Shown here piece after piece: positions 35,356 through 44,365 of a DNA stretch of 64,000 nucleotides. The number at the start of each line of letters is the position of its first letter. Position 1 is the stretch's first letter. The notes below the pieces were generated by a model. The model did no database searches. It was not told the DNA's origin and saw nothing but the letters and a program-made list of their open reading frames with translations. The DNA comes from Flavobacteriales bacterium UBA2306 (GTDB lineage Bacteria; Bacteroidota; Bacteroidia; Flavobacteriales; Weeksellaceae): positions 169,605-233,604 of the forward strand of contig DDVS01000002.1 of NCBI GenBank assembly GCA_002345565.1, read 5' to 3'. A program made the translations under genes and the position numbers.

Positions 35356-36420
35356 TTAATTTTTCAGACTCTTCATATCAATCACAAATCGGTATTTCAC
35401 ATCGCTTTTCAGCATTCTTTCATAAGCGTGATTAATGTCTTGGATATTGATAATTTCTATGTCCGATACAATATTCTTTTCGCCACAAAAGTCCAGCATT
35501 TCTTGTGTTTCTTTGATGCCACCAATCAATGATCCTGCAACCGAACGTCTTTTGTAAATCATCGGTTTTGTACTCACAGAATCATTCTCAAAATCACCGA
35601 TAAATCCTACCAAAACCAATGTTCCGTTGACGGTCAAAGTCTGCATATAAGGATTGATGTCGTGCTCATAAGGAACGGTATCGATAATCAAATCAAATTT
35701 GTTAAACACAGATTTCATAGAACTTTCGTCTGTAGAAATAATCACATGATCTGCTCCCAGATCTTTGGCATCTTGTGTTTTGCCGGGTGTTCTGGAAAAT
35801 AGCGAAACTTCTGCACCCAAACCTTTTGCCAATTTGATAGCCATATGACCCAATCCACCAAGGCCTACAACAGCAACTTTAGAGTTTTCTGTCACATTCC
35901 AATGTTTAAGAGGCGACCAAGTCGTGATTCCTGCACACAAAAGTGGCGCAGCAGCAGCCATATCCAGGTTATCCGGAAGGCTCAAGACAAAATGCTCGTC
36001 AACGATGACAGATTCCGAGTAACCTCCAAATGTTCTGGTATGATCGAAATATTTATCTTTTCCGTTGTAAGTTCCTGTAAATCCGTTTTCGCAGAATTGT
36101 TCCAGATCCTGCTCGCAACTGTGGCACGTTCTGCAAGAATCTACCATACAACCCACAGCAACCAGATCTCCGACTTTAAATTTTGTAACGTCTGAACCAA
36201 TACTAATAACTTTTCCCACAATCTCGTGACCCGGAACTGCCGGATAAACCGTTCCGCCCCAGTCATTTCTTGCCGTATGAAGGTCTGAATGGCATACACC
36301 ACAGTAATAAATATCGATTTCGACGTCTTTTGGCTGGACTTCTCTTCTTTCAATGGTTAATAATTCCAAATCATTTTCGGCAGCTTGTGTTCCAAAAGCT
36401 TTTATTTTGTTTGTTTTCAT
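35356..36420 (-). CDS. Zinc-dependent NAD(P) alcohol dehydrogenase (cinnamyl-alcohol dehydrogenase type)
   Basis: A 354-residue medium-chain dehydrogenase. Catalytic zinc ligands lie in YYCGVCHSDLHTARNDWG and PGHEIVG. The structural zinc uses the four Cys of CRTCHSCEQDLEQFC. The Rossmann motif is GLGGLGHMAIKLA, followed by SLFSRTPGK, the basic pattern expected for NADP(H). It resembles the broad-specificity YahK/AdhC aldehyde reductases, which reduce toxic aldehydes. It reads convergently with the NPP gene and divergently from the VanZ gene. No clear -7 element was found. Confidence 0.9.
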   Translation of the reverse strand: MKTNKIKAFGTQAAENDLELLTIERREVQPKDVEIDIYYCGVCHSDLHTARNDWGGTVYPAVPGHEIVGKVISIGSDVTKFKVGDLVAVGCMVDSCRTCHSCEQDLEQFCENGFTGTYNGKDKYFDHTRTFGGYSESVIVDEHFVLSLPDNLDMAAAAPLLCAGITTWSPLKHWNVTENSKVAVVGLGGLGHMAIKLAKGLGAEVSLFSRTPGKTQDAKDLGADHVIISTDESSMKSVFNKFDLIIDTVPYEHDINPYMQTLTVNGTLVLVGFIGDFENDSVSTKPMIYKRRSVAGSLIGGIKETQEMLDFCGEKNIVSDIEIINIQDINHAYERMLKSDVKYRFVIDMKSLKN

Positions 36421-36456
36421 TTTTTTTGAATATTTTTACGTTATAATTGATTTTTA

Positions 36457-36888
36457 ATGAGGCGTTTTGTTAATAGGAATTATCCTATTTTGATTAATAT
36501 TTACACAGTCTGTATATTATATCTTCTTTTTTTTGCATCCTTCCGAGATTTTCCTAATATACCTTTTGATATAAAAACCAAACCTTTTGATACCATCAAC
36601 ATGTATCTTTTCCAAGTAATTAAGTATGATAAAATGGAAAGTTTTGAAAATGTTTTAGGTAATATTATTTTGTTTATTCCTTATGGTTTTTTAGGGATTC
36701 TTTATCCAAAATTAAATCAATTCCTGTGGCTGTTTCTTGTTTTTTTTATTACCATCAATATGGTTGAGTTTTCACAATATTATTTCCAAAGAGGATTTGC
36801 CGATATAGATGATATTATACTTAATACGGCGGGGACCCTTTTAGGGTTTCTAATTTACAAAAAATGGTTTTATATTAAGGACAAATAA
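36457..36888 (+). CDS. VanZ-family membrane protein
   Basis: A 143-residue protein with four membrane helices (about residues 9-28, 65-84, 88-105 and 118-135). The VanZ signature is visible as NVLGNIILFIPYGFLG, then EFSQYYFQRGFADIDDIILNTAGTLLG in two conserved blocks. VanZ itself gives low-level teicoplanin resistance, but most family members have no known function. The 3' end overlaps the convergent OmpA gene by 14 bases, so neither has a separate terminator. Confidence 0.85.
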   Translation: MRRFVNRNYPILINIYTVCILYLLFFASFRDFPNIPFDIKTKPFDTINMYLFQVIKYDKMESFENVLGNIILFIPYGFLGILYPKLNQFLWLFLVFFITINMVEFSQYYFQRGFADIDDIILNTAGTLLGFLIYKKWFYIKDK

Positions 36889-38545
36889 CCTTCATTTCTG
36901 TTCTTCTGTTGATTTGGTGTTGTACTTCATTACAATCGATACCATTGCTGCAATTGTTTAATAGTTGCGTTTCGCCATAACCTCTGGGTTTTAATCTTTT
37001 TTTACCGATTCCTTTTGATACAAGATAATCTACAGCAGCATTGGCTCTGTTTTGGGATAATGTCTGGTTATAATCATCAGAAGCTCTAGAGTCTGTATGA
37101 GAAGCCAATTCCACAGTAATTTTTGGATTATCTTTCATAAACTGAACCAATTTATTGAGCTCTGCTTTGGCGTCTTCCCGGATAAAATATTGATCCAGAT
37201 CATAATGAATGTTTTTTAAATTAATCGCTTTTCCGCAGGCTGTTTCTTCCATACAAACTTGGAGATTTAGGAAAAACGTATTCGTTCTATCAACTTTTTT
37301 AAAAGTTACGGTTTCTGTTTGTGAAAAGTAATTTCCTTTTTTTCCATAGACCGTATAGCTTGTATTTTTATCAGCTTTGAAATAGAATTGTCCTTCAGCA
37401 TCAGATTTGACTTCATGATAGATTTCTGTATCATTATTTTTAACTACAACAATAACATCTGTCAAAGGATTTTTTGAGTTACAGATGTTGACTTGTCCTT
37501 TGACCAAAAATACCTCCGGATCTGTCACAATTTCTTTTTTAATAGTGGAATTTTTTACAAACTCATCTTTATCTACTTTACTAGACATTAAATCAATAGA
37601 ATAAAGATGCCCCCGGATTTCATAATTTTCAGGCTCTATGTTTTTAAAAAATGCAACACCCTGAGAATTGGTTTTTGAGATATAAAAACGTTTGCCTTTT
37701 TTATAGAGCTCTATATAAGTATCTGGCAATGCCAAACCGGTCTGTTTATCTCTTGCAATAACTGATAATCCATAATTAGGACCCGAATTTCCTGTTGGAA
37801 TTCTAAATGTTAACCCGGCAAATAAGCCTATAGAATGGATCTCATGGGCCTGGCTTGTAAGTCGTATATTAGAGTTGGACAAGTTTATATTATATTGATT
37901 ATTATTTTCCGTAAAAGGAATATAACCGGCAACAGAACCATTTTTAACTTGTTCGTTAGCATTAAAATGATGTAAATAATAAGCACCAATATTCATCCCG
38001 ATATAATCTGAAAAAAAATAATTGAGCTCTATTTGTCCTTTTGCTGAGAATAGATTTTTTTCGTCATATCCGTAATGATAATTCAGGTTTTGGAGCGTAT
38101 TCTTCAAATAGGTTTCTCCGCCTTTGATATTGGAAAATCCGCCTCTCAGTTTGAAATTAATTCCTAAATTATCTGTTATTCCCCACCGAAAATTAGGACC
38201 AATTCCCAGAAAATGTCTTTCAATCTCTTGTTCTGTGAGGCTGATATTTGAAAGTGCCTGAGTTCCATTATAAATAGATTCTGTGGGATAGGTATTCTTT
38301 GGTGAATTTTTGAGATAGTCTAAATCAATTCCCAAACCTATCCAATTAAAATAATAATCTACAGAAGTTCCCAGATTAAAATTGGGTTTATAATCTATAT
38401 ATTTTGTTTGATTATCATACGAAGGAAAGTCTATTCCTCCGTGCAAAGAGATATTCAGTTGGATTTTATTATACAGAGAATTTGTTATTTGACAATAAAG
38501 AATTTGAAAGGAAATAATAAAAATCAAATGGATTAATTTCTTCAT
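36875..38545 (-). CDS. OmpA-family outer membrane protein with regulatory-like beta domains
   Basis: A 556-residue protein. A signal peptide (ending near ILYCQ) precedes an N-terminal beta-barrel of about 230 residues with alternating aromatic strands. Two carboxypeptidase-regulatory-like beta-sandwich repeats follow (KQTGLALPDTYIELY; LTDVIVVVKNNDTEIYHEV). The C-terminal OmpA domain binds peptidoglycan: ELASHTDSRASDDYNQTLSQ and RANAAVDYLVSKGI with RLKPRGYGE. It likely anchors the outer membrane to the cell wall. Four Cys near the OmpA domain (CMEETAC; CSNGIDC) could form disulfides. A promoter box TAATTTTG is at 38565-38572 (minus). Confidence 0.88.
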   Translation of the reverse strand: MKKLIHLIFIISFQILYCQITNSLYNKIQLNISLHGGIDFPSYDNQTKYIDYKPNFNLGTSVDYYFNWIGLGIDLDYLKNSPKNTYPTESIYNGTQALSNISLTEQEIERHFLGIGPNFRWGITDNLGINFKLRGGFSNIKGGETYLKNTLQNLNYHYGYDEKNLFSAKGQIELNYFFSDYIGMNIGAYYLHHFNANEQVKNGSVAGYIPFTENNNQYNINLSNSNIRLTSQAHEIHSIGLFAGLTFRIPTGNSGPNYGLSVIARDKQTGLALPDTYIELYKKGKRFYISKTNSQGVAFFKNIEPENYEIRGHLYSIDLMSSKVDKDEFVKNSTIKKEIVTDPEVFLVKGQVNICNSKNPLTDVIVVVKNNDTEIYHEVKSDAEGQFYFKADKNTSYTVYGKKGNYFSQTETVTFKKVDRTNTFFLNLQVCMEETACGKAINLKNIHYDLDQYFIREDAKAELNKLVQFMKDNPKITVELASHTDSRASDDYNQTLSQNRANAAVDYLVSKGIGKKRLKPRGYGETQLLNNCSNGIDCNEVQHQINRRTEMKVICP

Positions 38546-38564
38546 AGTTTAGTTTCTTAATGCA

Positions 38565-38572
38565 CAAAATTA
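38565..38572 (-). promoter_or_regulatory. -7 promoter element of the OmpA gene
   Basis: On the minus strand this reads TAATTTTG, 19 bases before the ATG. Confidence 0.4.
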
Positions 38573-38632
38573 AGAATCATTAGATAAAATAAAAAATGCC
38601 GGATTAACCGGCATTGTATTTTTTAAAAGAAT

Positions 38633-38977
38633 TTATTGTTTTATGATTTGAGTAATTTTTTGGGTATTATCATCCATTGTATATTTCATCAGATATTTCC
38701 CAGGGCGCAGTTTGTCAATCCTTAATTCTGCATTGTTATTATTAATAGCATATTCTGCAACCTGAGAGCCTAAAATAGAGAAGAAGGTAATCATTTTAAT
38801 CTTAGAATTATCATTTTTTGATTTCACGATTAATACATCCTTCGTAGGATTAGGAAATGCTACCAAAACCCCATCGTCCGTCTTTTGGCCTGTTATACGA
38901 GTAGATTGAGCCTTCATTTCTCCTGAAAATCCAACTGAAACAATCGTAAATATAATAAAGAATAGAAATTTTTTCAT
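38633..38977 (-). CDS. Minimal T9SS type A sorting-domain protein
   Basis: A 114-residue protein comprising little more than a signal peptide (MKKFLFFIIFTIVSVGFSGEMKAQ in outline) and a type IX secretion C-terminal domain. The sorting signature is VAFPNPTKDVLIVKS, then ILGSQVAEYAI, LRPGKYLMKYTM and the terminal KITQIIKQ. Only about 15 residues separate the two parts, so there is no passenger enzyme. The ATG at 38977 was chosen over the upstream TTG at 39001. A -7 box TATATTTG is at 39008-39015 (minus). It may be a surface micro-protein or a gene remnant. Confidence 0.8.
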   Translation of the reverse strand: MKKFLFFIIFTIVSVGFSGEMKAQSTRITGQKTDDGVLVAFPNPTKDVLIVKSKNDNSKIKMITFFSILGSQVAEYAINNNNAELRIDKLRPGKYLMKYTMDDNTQKITQIIKQ

Positions 38978-39007
38978 TCGCTTTAAGATGTACCTAAACA
39001 ATTACAA

Positions 39008-39015
39008 CAAATATA
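39008..39015 (-). promoter_or_regulatory. -7 promoter element of the T9SS mini-protein gene
   Basis: On the minus strand this reads TATATTTG, a perfect TAnnTTTG, 30 bases before the ATG. Confidence 0.45.
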
Positions 39016-39061
39016 TTTTAAATAAAATTAATATGCAATAGTCTATCCGTAAAAGTATAGC

Positions 39062-39069
39062 TAAATTTG
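39062..39069 (+). promoter_or_regulatory. -7 promoter element of hemB
   Basis: TAAATTTG is a perfect TAnnTTTG, 21 bases before the ATG at 39091. The upstream TTG at 39067 is part of this box, not a start codon. Confidence 0.5.
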
Positions 39070-39090
39070 CATCAAAATAATTTTAAAATT

Positions 39091-40077
39091 ATGATTTCAA
39101 GAAACAGAAGACTAAGAACCAATGAGTCCATAAGAAGCCTTGTTCGTGAAACTAGCCTTACAACAAACGATCTGGTATTACCTATGTTTGTTATGGAAGG
39201 AGGTAACAAAAAAGAAGCCATTTCTTCTATGCCCGGTGTTTTTAGGCAAAGTTTAGATTTAACGGTGCAAACTGTTAAAGAAAATTATGATTTAGGAATC
39301 AAAGCTGTTAATCTTTACATGAAAGTGTCTGATCATTTAAAAGATAACACAGGAAAAGAATCCTGGAATCCTGATGGATTAATGCAACAGACTATTAAAG
39401 CAATTAAAGATGCTGTGCCAGAGGTTATTATAATGCCAGATGTGGCACTAGACCCATATTCTATTTATGGACACGATGGCATTATCAAAAACGGAAAAAT
39501 AGATAATGATTCTACTATAGAAGCTTTAGTGAAAATGGGAATTTCTCTTGCAGAAGCTGGTGCAGATATTTTAGCTCCTAGTGATATGATGGATGGCAGA
39601 GTGCTTGCAATGCGACAAGGACTGGAAGAAAATGGATTTACAGAAGTAGGAATTTTGTCTTATGCCGCAAAATATGCCAGCGCTTTTTATGGCCCCTTCA
39701 GAAGTGCTCTGGACAGTGCGCCTGTTGATGCACAGGAGATTCCTGCAGATAAGAAAACTTATCAAATGGATTTTCATAATTCCAGAGAAGCTTTGGATGA
39801 GGTGCTGAGAGATGTAGAAGAAGGCGCCGATATTATCATGATAAAACCCGGAATGCCATATCTGGATATTGTTTCCAAAGTTCGTGAACTAATTACTCAA
39901 CCTATTGCAGTTTACCAGGTAAGCGGAGAATATGCGATGCTGAAAGCTGCTGCTCAAAACGGTTGGTTGGATAATGATAAAGTCTTAATAGAAAGTTTGA
40001 CCAGTTTCAAGCGTGCCGGTGCAGATATGATTTTTACCTATGCTGCCCCAGAAGTTGCGAGGCTTTTGAATTATTAA
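39091..40077 (+). CDS. hemB: Porphobilinogen synthase (delta-aminolevulinic acid dehydratase), Mg-type site
   Basis: A 328-residue enzyme joining two 5-aminolevulinate molecules into porphobilinogen for haem. The Schiff-base lysines are K194 (SYAAKYAS) and K252 (MIKPGMPYLD). The metal loop reads DVALDPYSIYGHDG (residues 117-130). The three cysteines of zinc enzymes are replaced by A119, D121 and D129. This is the magnesium-dependent form known from plants and Pseudomonas. Start ATG at 39091 gives the normal N-terminus ISRNRRLR. A good terminator follows. Confidence 0.95.
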   Translation: MISRNRRLRTNESIRSLVRETSLTTNDLVLPMFVMEGGNKKEAISSMPGVFRQSLDLTVQTVKENYDLGIKAVNLYMKVSDHLKDNTGKESWNPDGLMQQTIKAIKDAVPEVIIMPDVALDPYSIYGHDGIIKNGKIDNDSTIEALVKMGISLAEAGADILAPSDMMDGRVLAMRQGLEENGFTEVGILSYAAKYASAFYGPFRSALDSAPVDAQEIPADKKTYQMDFHNSREALDEVLRDVEEGADIIMIKPGMPYLDIVSKVRELITQPIAVYQVSGEYAMLKAAAQNGWLDNDKVLIESLTSFKRAGADMIFTYAAPEVARLLNY

Positions 40078-40089
40078 AAAAAAATAAAA

Positions 40090-40127
40090 AAATCTTTCGG
40101 CTTAGTTTACCGAAAGATTTTTTTTTA
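40090..40127. terminator. Terminator between hemB and PPK2 genes
   Basis: AATCTTTCGG (40091-40100) pairs with CCGAAAGATT (40110-40119), with a long T-run on the right and A-run on the left. Confidence 0.88.
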
Positions 40128-41000
40128 CTCACTTTCCAATTTCAATTTAGACTCTTCTAAAGCTGTTTTTTCCTGTTCCGAAAGTTCCGGGAATTTTAGA
40201 TTCATTTCTTCTAACTTATCGATGATGATTTGGATTGCAGCCACTCTGGAAAACCATTTCTGATCCGCAGGAATCACAAACCAAGGCGCATAATCTGTAG
40301 ATGTTTCATTGATGGCATCTTCATAAGCTTGCATATAATCCTCCCAAAATCCACGTTCGGTAACGTCGCCGGTGGAGAATTTCCAGTTTTTATCATCTTC
40401 ATTAATTCTGTCCAGAAAGCGTTGTTTTTGCTCTTCTTTGGAAACGTTTAAAAAGATTTTGATAATTATGGTGCCGTTATTCGTTAGATGTTTTTCAAAA
40501 TTTCTGATACTTTCATATCTGTTTTTCCAGAATTTTTCATCAAATTGTTTTACATCTGTCCATACTTTCTCGCTCAAGTTATATTGCGGATGCACTTTGC
40601 AGACCAAAACACTTTCATAATGCGATCTGTTAAAAATTCCTATCTTTCCTTTTTCCGGGAGCGCTATATATTGTCTCCACAGAAAATCATGGGCGTACTC
40701 CTTATGGCTGGGTGTTTTGAAACTGGTTACTTCACAGCCTTGAGGGTTGACACCTCCAAATACGTGTTCTATCAGGCTGTCTTTCCCGGCAGCGTCCATA
40801 GCTTGTAGAATAATGAGCAAAGACTGGCTGCCATCGGCATATAGTTTTTCCTGGAGCAATCTTAAATTGTTCTTTTCATCATCTAAAAGTTGCTTTCCGT
40901 CCTCTTTGGTTAATTCTCCTTTATAATTAGTTTGATGTTGATCTAGTTTAAATTTTGAATGGTCTTTAATCAAAAAATCATCTGAAAAATTGTAGTTCAT
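40125..41000 (-). CDS. PPK2-family polyphosphate kinase
   Basis: A 291-residue single-domain PPK2, which transfers phosphate between polyphosphate and nucleotides (AMP, ADP or GDP). Walker A is AMDAAGKDSLIEHV. The conserved DFLWRQY, IGIFNRSHYESVLV (Walker B region) and the lid RFLDRINEDDKNWKFS are visible, and the C-terminal WFVIPADQKWFSRV fits. Length and motifs fit the class I/III single-domain enzymes; the preferred nucleotide cannot be decided here. It is monocistronic, with no polyphosphate-forming PPK1 near. Confidence 0.88.
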   Translation of the reverse strand: MNYNFSDDFLIKDHSKFKLDQHQTNYKGELTKEDGKQLLDDEKNNLRLLQEKLYADGSQSLLIILQAMDAAGKDSLIEHVFGGVNPQGCEVTSFKTPSHKEYAHDFLWRQYIALPEKGKIGIFNRSHYESVLVCKVHPQYNLSEKVWTDVKQFDEKFWKNRYESIRNFEKHLTNNGTIIIKIFLNVSKEEQKQRFLDRINEDDKNWKFSTGDVTERGFWEDYMQAYEDAINETSTDYAPWFVIPADQKWFSRVAAIQIIIDKLEEMNLKFPELSEQEKTALEESKLKLESE

Positions 41001-41028
41001 AAAAATTGATTTTCAAGGTAAAAATAAA

Positions 41029-41057
41029 AAAACCGTTTCTATAAAAAAAACGGTTTA
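41029..41057 (-). terminator. Terminator of the DUF1573 gene
   Basis: AAACCGTTT (41030-41038) and AAACGGTTT (41048-41056) pair. Read on the minus strand the stem is followed by T-rich sequence. It lies 25 bases past the DUF1573 stop. Confidence 0.75.
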
Positions 41058-41081
41058 GAAAATTGGTGGTAAACACTATTA

Positions 41082-41576
41082 TTATTTAGCAGCTTCTACT
41101 TTTTTTACATCAGCTTTTTTAAGAGCTCTTTTAGATGCACTTGCAGGCATCACTTTAGCTGTAGCAGCAACCGGCTCTACAGATAATTTTGCCTCTTGGT
41201 TTACACCCGCTACATCTTCTACTGTTCCTTTGATGTAAAGAACAGATCTGCTGTTTTGAGGGTCATTAGAATAAACTTCAATTAATTTGTTGAAAGCACC
41301 TTTAATTCCTGTATTATAGCCTACTTTAATCTGAGCTGTTTTTCCAGGTAAAATGGGATCTTTGCTCCATTCTGGTGTTGTACATCCGCAAGATGGTTTC
41401 ACCTCACTAATGATTAATGGCTTATCTCCGGTATTTTTTACCGTGAAAAATCTGTGTCCATCAGATCCGGACTTTACATTCCCGTAATCAAAAGTTGTTT
41501 TATCAAATGAAATAGTCTGAGCTGATGTATATGCAAAAACTCCGATCATAAATAATCCTGCAAGAATCTTTTTCAT
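41082..41576 (-). CDS. Secreted DUF1573 protein
   Basis: A 164-residue exported protein (signal peptide ending YTSAQ, residue 20) with an Ig-like DUF1573 domain. FDYGNVKSGSDGHRFFTVKNTGDKPL and SEVKPSCGCTTPEWSKDPI are spread over residues 29-75 and hold the family's SCGCT motif. A Lys/Ala-rich tail (residues 140-164) follows the domain. DUF1573 proteins are common in Bacteroidota periplasm and their function is not settled. A minus-strand -7 box TAACTTTG is at 41610-41617. Confidence 0.82.
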   Translation of the reverse strand: MKKILAGLFMIGVFAYTSAQTISFDKTTFDYGNVKSGSDGHRFFTVKNTGDKPLIISEVKPSCGCTTPEWSKDPILPGKTAQIKVGYNTGIKGAFNKLIEVYSNDPQNSRSVLYIKGTVEDVAGVNQEAKLSVEPVAATAKVMPASASKRALKKADVKKVEAAK

Positions 41577-41609
41577 GTCTTTCTTATTTAATTAGTTAAA
41601 TTTAAATAT

Positions 41610-41617
41610 CAAAGTTA
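41610..41617 (-). promoter_or_regulatory. -7 promoter element of the DUF1573 gene
   Basis: On the minus strand this reads TAACTTTG, 33 bases before the ATG. Confidence 0.4.
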
Positions 41618-41659
41618 TAAATAATTTAATTATATAGCTTAGTTTTTTTTACATTATCT

Positions 41660-41667
41660 TATTTTTG
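41660..41667 (+). promoter_or_regulatory. -7 promoter element of valS
   Basis: TATTTTTG is a perfect TAnnTTTG, 30 bases before the valS ATG at 41698. Confidence 0.45.
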
Positions 41668-41697
41668 CAAATTATTAAGATAAAAAACAACTTCAAA

Positions 41698-44313
41698 ATG
41701 CAGATTGCAGACAAATATAATCCACAGGAAACTGAACAAAAATGGTATGACTTCTGGTTGGAAAACAACTATTTCCATTCAACACCAGATAACAGACCTC
41801 CTTACACAATTGTAATTCCGCCACCTAACGTGACGGGAATTCTTCATATGGGACATATGTTGAACAATACGATTCAGGATGTATTGGTCAGAAGAGCAAG
41901 AATGCAGGGCTTCAATGCTTGTTGGGTTCCGGGAACAGATCACGCCTCTATTGCAACAGAAGCGAAAGTGGTTGCTAAGTTGAAATCCGAAGGTATCAAC
42001 AAATCCGACATCACTCGTGAAGAATTTTTAAAACACGCTTGGGATTGGACTGATAAATACGGTGGAACCATTCTAGAACAATTGAAAAAACTAGGTTGCT
42101 CTTGCGATTGGGATAGAACAAGATTTACTTTGGAAGATAAAATGTCTCAGCAGGTGATTAAATCTTTCGTTGATTTGTACAATAAAGGTCTTATCTACAA
42201 AGGTTCGAGAATCGTAAACTGGGATCCTGAAGCGAAAACTAATATTTCCGACGAAGAAGTCATCTTTAAAGAACAAAATGGAAAATTATATTTCCTTAAA
42301 TATAAAATAGAGGGAACTGAAGAATTCCTTTCAGTTGCTACAACACGTCCGGAAACTATTTTTGGTGATACTGCGGTTTGCATCAATCCTAATGATGAGA
42401 GATACGCACATTTGAAAGGTAAAAACGTAATTGTTCCTATTGTCAACAGAATTATTCCAATTATTGAGGACGATTATGTTGATATCGAGTTTGGAACTGG
42501 AGCTTTAAAAATTACACCTGCTCACGATGTTAATGACTACGAAATCGGACAAAAACATCAACTTCCAATTATTGATTCTCTTGATGACGACGGAAATCTA
42601 AATGAGCACGGATTACATTACGCAGGAAAAAACAGATTTGATGTAAGAAAACAAATCGCAAAAGAATTAGAAGAAAATAATCTTTTGTTGAAGGCAGAAG
42701 ATTATGTTAATAAAGTAGGAACTTCCGAAAGAACAGGTGCGGTTATCGAGCCAAAAGTTTCTGTACAATGGTTTTTGAAAATGTCAGAAATTGCAAAACC
42801 AGCTTTGGATGTGGTAATGGATGATGAAGTGAAATTCTATCCGGAAAAATTCAAAAATACTTACAAACACTGGATGGAAAACATCCGTGATTGGAATATT
42901 TCTCGTCAGCTTTGGTGGGGTCAGCAGATTCCTGCTTATTATTATGGAGAAGGCGAAGATGATTTTGTAGTTGCTGAGAATATTGAAGATGCGGTGAAAT
43001 TAGCACAAGAAAAAACTTCTAACTTCCAACTTCAAGCTTCTGACCTAAAACAAGACCAAGACGCTCTTGATACTTGGTTCTCATCTTGGTTGTGGCCAAT
43101 GTCTGTTTTTGATGGCGTAAATAATCCGGAAAATGAAGACATTAATTACTATTATCCAACTTCAGATTTGGTAACTGGTCCGGATATTATCTTCTTCTGG
43201 GTTGCCAGAATGATTATGGCTGGATTGGAATTTAGAGGGAAAGTACCTTTCAAAAATGTTTATTTCACAGGAATTGTAAGAGATAAGCAAAGAAGAAAAA
43301 TGTCTAAGCAATTAGGAAATTCTCCTGATCCGATAGATTTGATTGAAAAATACGGTGCCGATGGTGTTCGTGTAGGAAGTTTGTTGAGTGCACCTGCTGG
43401 AAACGATTTGTTGTTTGATGAAGATTTGATGTTGCAGGGAAGAAACTTTGCGACTAAAATCTGGAATGCTTTCCGATTAATCAATATGTGGAATCACGAA
43501 GAAAAACCTTTGAACGATTCTGACAAACAATCCATCGAATGGTTTGAAAACAAATTGAATAAAACGATTGTTGAGATTAATGACCAATTCGAAAAATTCA
43601 GGATTTCTGATGCTTTGCATTTGATTTATAAATTGATTTGGGATGATTTCTGTGGTTGGTATTTAGAAGCGATTAAACCAAATTTCGGAGAAGGAATTTC
43701 TAAAGATGTTTACAATAAAACAATTGAGTTCTTTGAAGAATTAATGAAATTATTACATCCATTTATGCCTTTCTTGACGGAGGAATTATGGCAGGCAATT
43801 TCCGAAAGAAGTACGAATGAAGCTTTGGTAATCGCTCAGCAGAAAAAAGCAGATTCTTTCAGTGAAGATGTTATCAAACATTTCGAAACTTCAGAAGAAT
43901 TGATTTCAGGTGTAAGAAATTATCGTCAGACAAAAGGAATTTCGCCAAGAGAAGCGGTTGAGATTTTTACTAATGCTACAGAATTTCCGAATGAAGCAGT
44001 TGTAAGAAAATTGGCGAATGTTTCTGAAATTCATTTTGGGACAAAAACAGATAAACCAAGTTTTACATTCTTGGTTGGAGCAACAGAAGTTTCAATTCCT
44101 TTGAGTGAAAACTTAGATTTGGCCGAAGAAAAAGCAAAAACCGAAGAAGAATTAGAATACTTAAAAGGCTTCTTGATTTCCGTAGATAAAAAATTATCAA
44201 ACGAAAAATTTGTAGCTAACGCAAAACCAGAGATTGTAGAAGTGGAGCGTAAAAAACAAAAAGATGCACAGGATAAAATTGCGCTTCTTGAAGAAAAACT
44301 GAAAAGTTTGTAA
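41698..44313 (+). CDS. valS: Valyl-tRNA synthetase
   Basis: An 871-residue class I synthetase charging tRNA-Val. It carries the HIGH-type motif PPNVTGILHMGHMLNN, the editing (CP1) domain with TTRPETIFGDTAV and the DWNISRQLWWGQQIPAYYY block. KMSKS is present as RRKMSKQLGNSPDP, then an anticodon-binding helical domain and a C-terminal coiled coil (residues about 805-871) typical of ValRS. The ATG at 41698 gives the usual start QIADKYNPQETEQKWY; the TTG at 41665 overlaps the promoter and is rejected. Confidence 0.97.
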   Translation: MQIADKYNPQETEQKWYDFWLENNYFHSTPDNRPPYTIVIPPPNVTGILHMGHMLNNTIQDVLVRRARMQGFNACWVPGTDHASIATEAKVVAKLKSEGINKSDITREEFLKHAWDWTDKYGGTILEQLKKLGCSCDWDRTRFTLEDKMSQQVIKSFVDLYNKGLIYKGSRIVNWDPEAKTNISDEEVIFKEQNGKLYFLKYKIEGTEEFLSVATTRPETIFGDTAVCINPNDERYAHLKGKNVIVPIVNRIIPIIEDDYVDIEFGTGALKITPAHDVNDYEIGQKHQLPIIDSLDDDGNLNEHGLHYAGKNRFDVRKQIAKELEENNLLLKAEDYVNKVGTSERTGAVIEPKVSVQWFLKMSEIAKPALDVVMDDEVKFYPEKFKNTYKHWMENIRDWNISRQLWWGQQIPAYYYGEGEDDFVVAENIEDAVKLAQEKTSNFQLQASDLKQDQDALDTWFSSWLWPMSVFDGVNNPENEDINYYYPTSDLVTGPDIIFFWVARMIMAGLEFRGKVPFKNVYFTGIVRDKQRRKMSKQLGNSPDPIDLIEKYGADGVRVGSLLSAPAGNDLLFDEDLMLQGRNFATKIWNAFRLINMWNHEEKPLNDSDKQSIEWFENKLNKTIVEINDQFEKFRISDALHLIYKLIWDDFCGWYLEAIKPNFGEGISKDVYNKTIEFFEELMKLLHPFMPFLTEELWQAISERSTNEALVIAQQKKADSFSEDVIKHFETSEELISGVRNYRQTKGISPREAVEIFTNATEFPNEAVVRKLANVSEIHFGTKTDKPSFTFLVGATEVSIPLSENLDLAEEKAKTEEELEYLKGFLISVDKKLSNEKFVANAKPEIVEVERKKQKDAQDKIALLEEKLKSL

Positions 44314-44365
44314 TTTTTATTAATACCTAATTTGTAAAAATTAGAATAACCTTATAAAACTTATA

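Noticed and set aside
39067..39090. TTG start for hemB
   Set aside because: The TTG is part of the -7 promoter box; the ATG at 39091 fits the family N-terminus.
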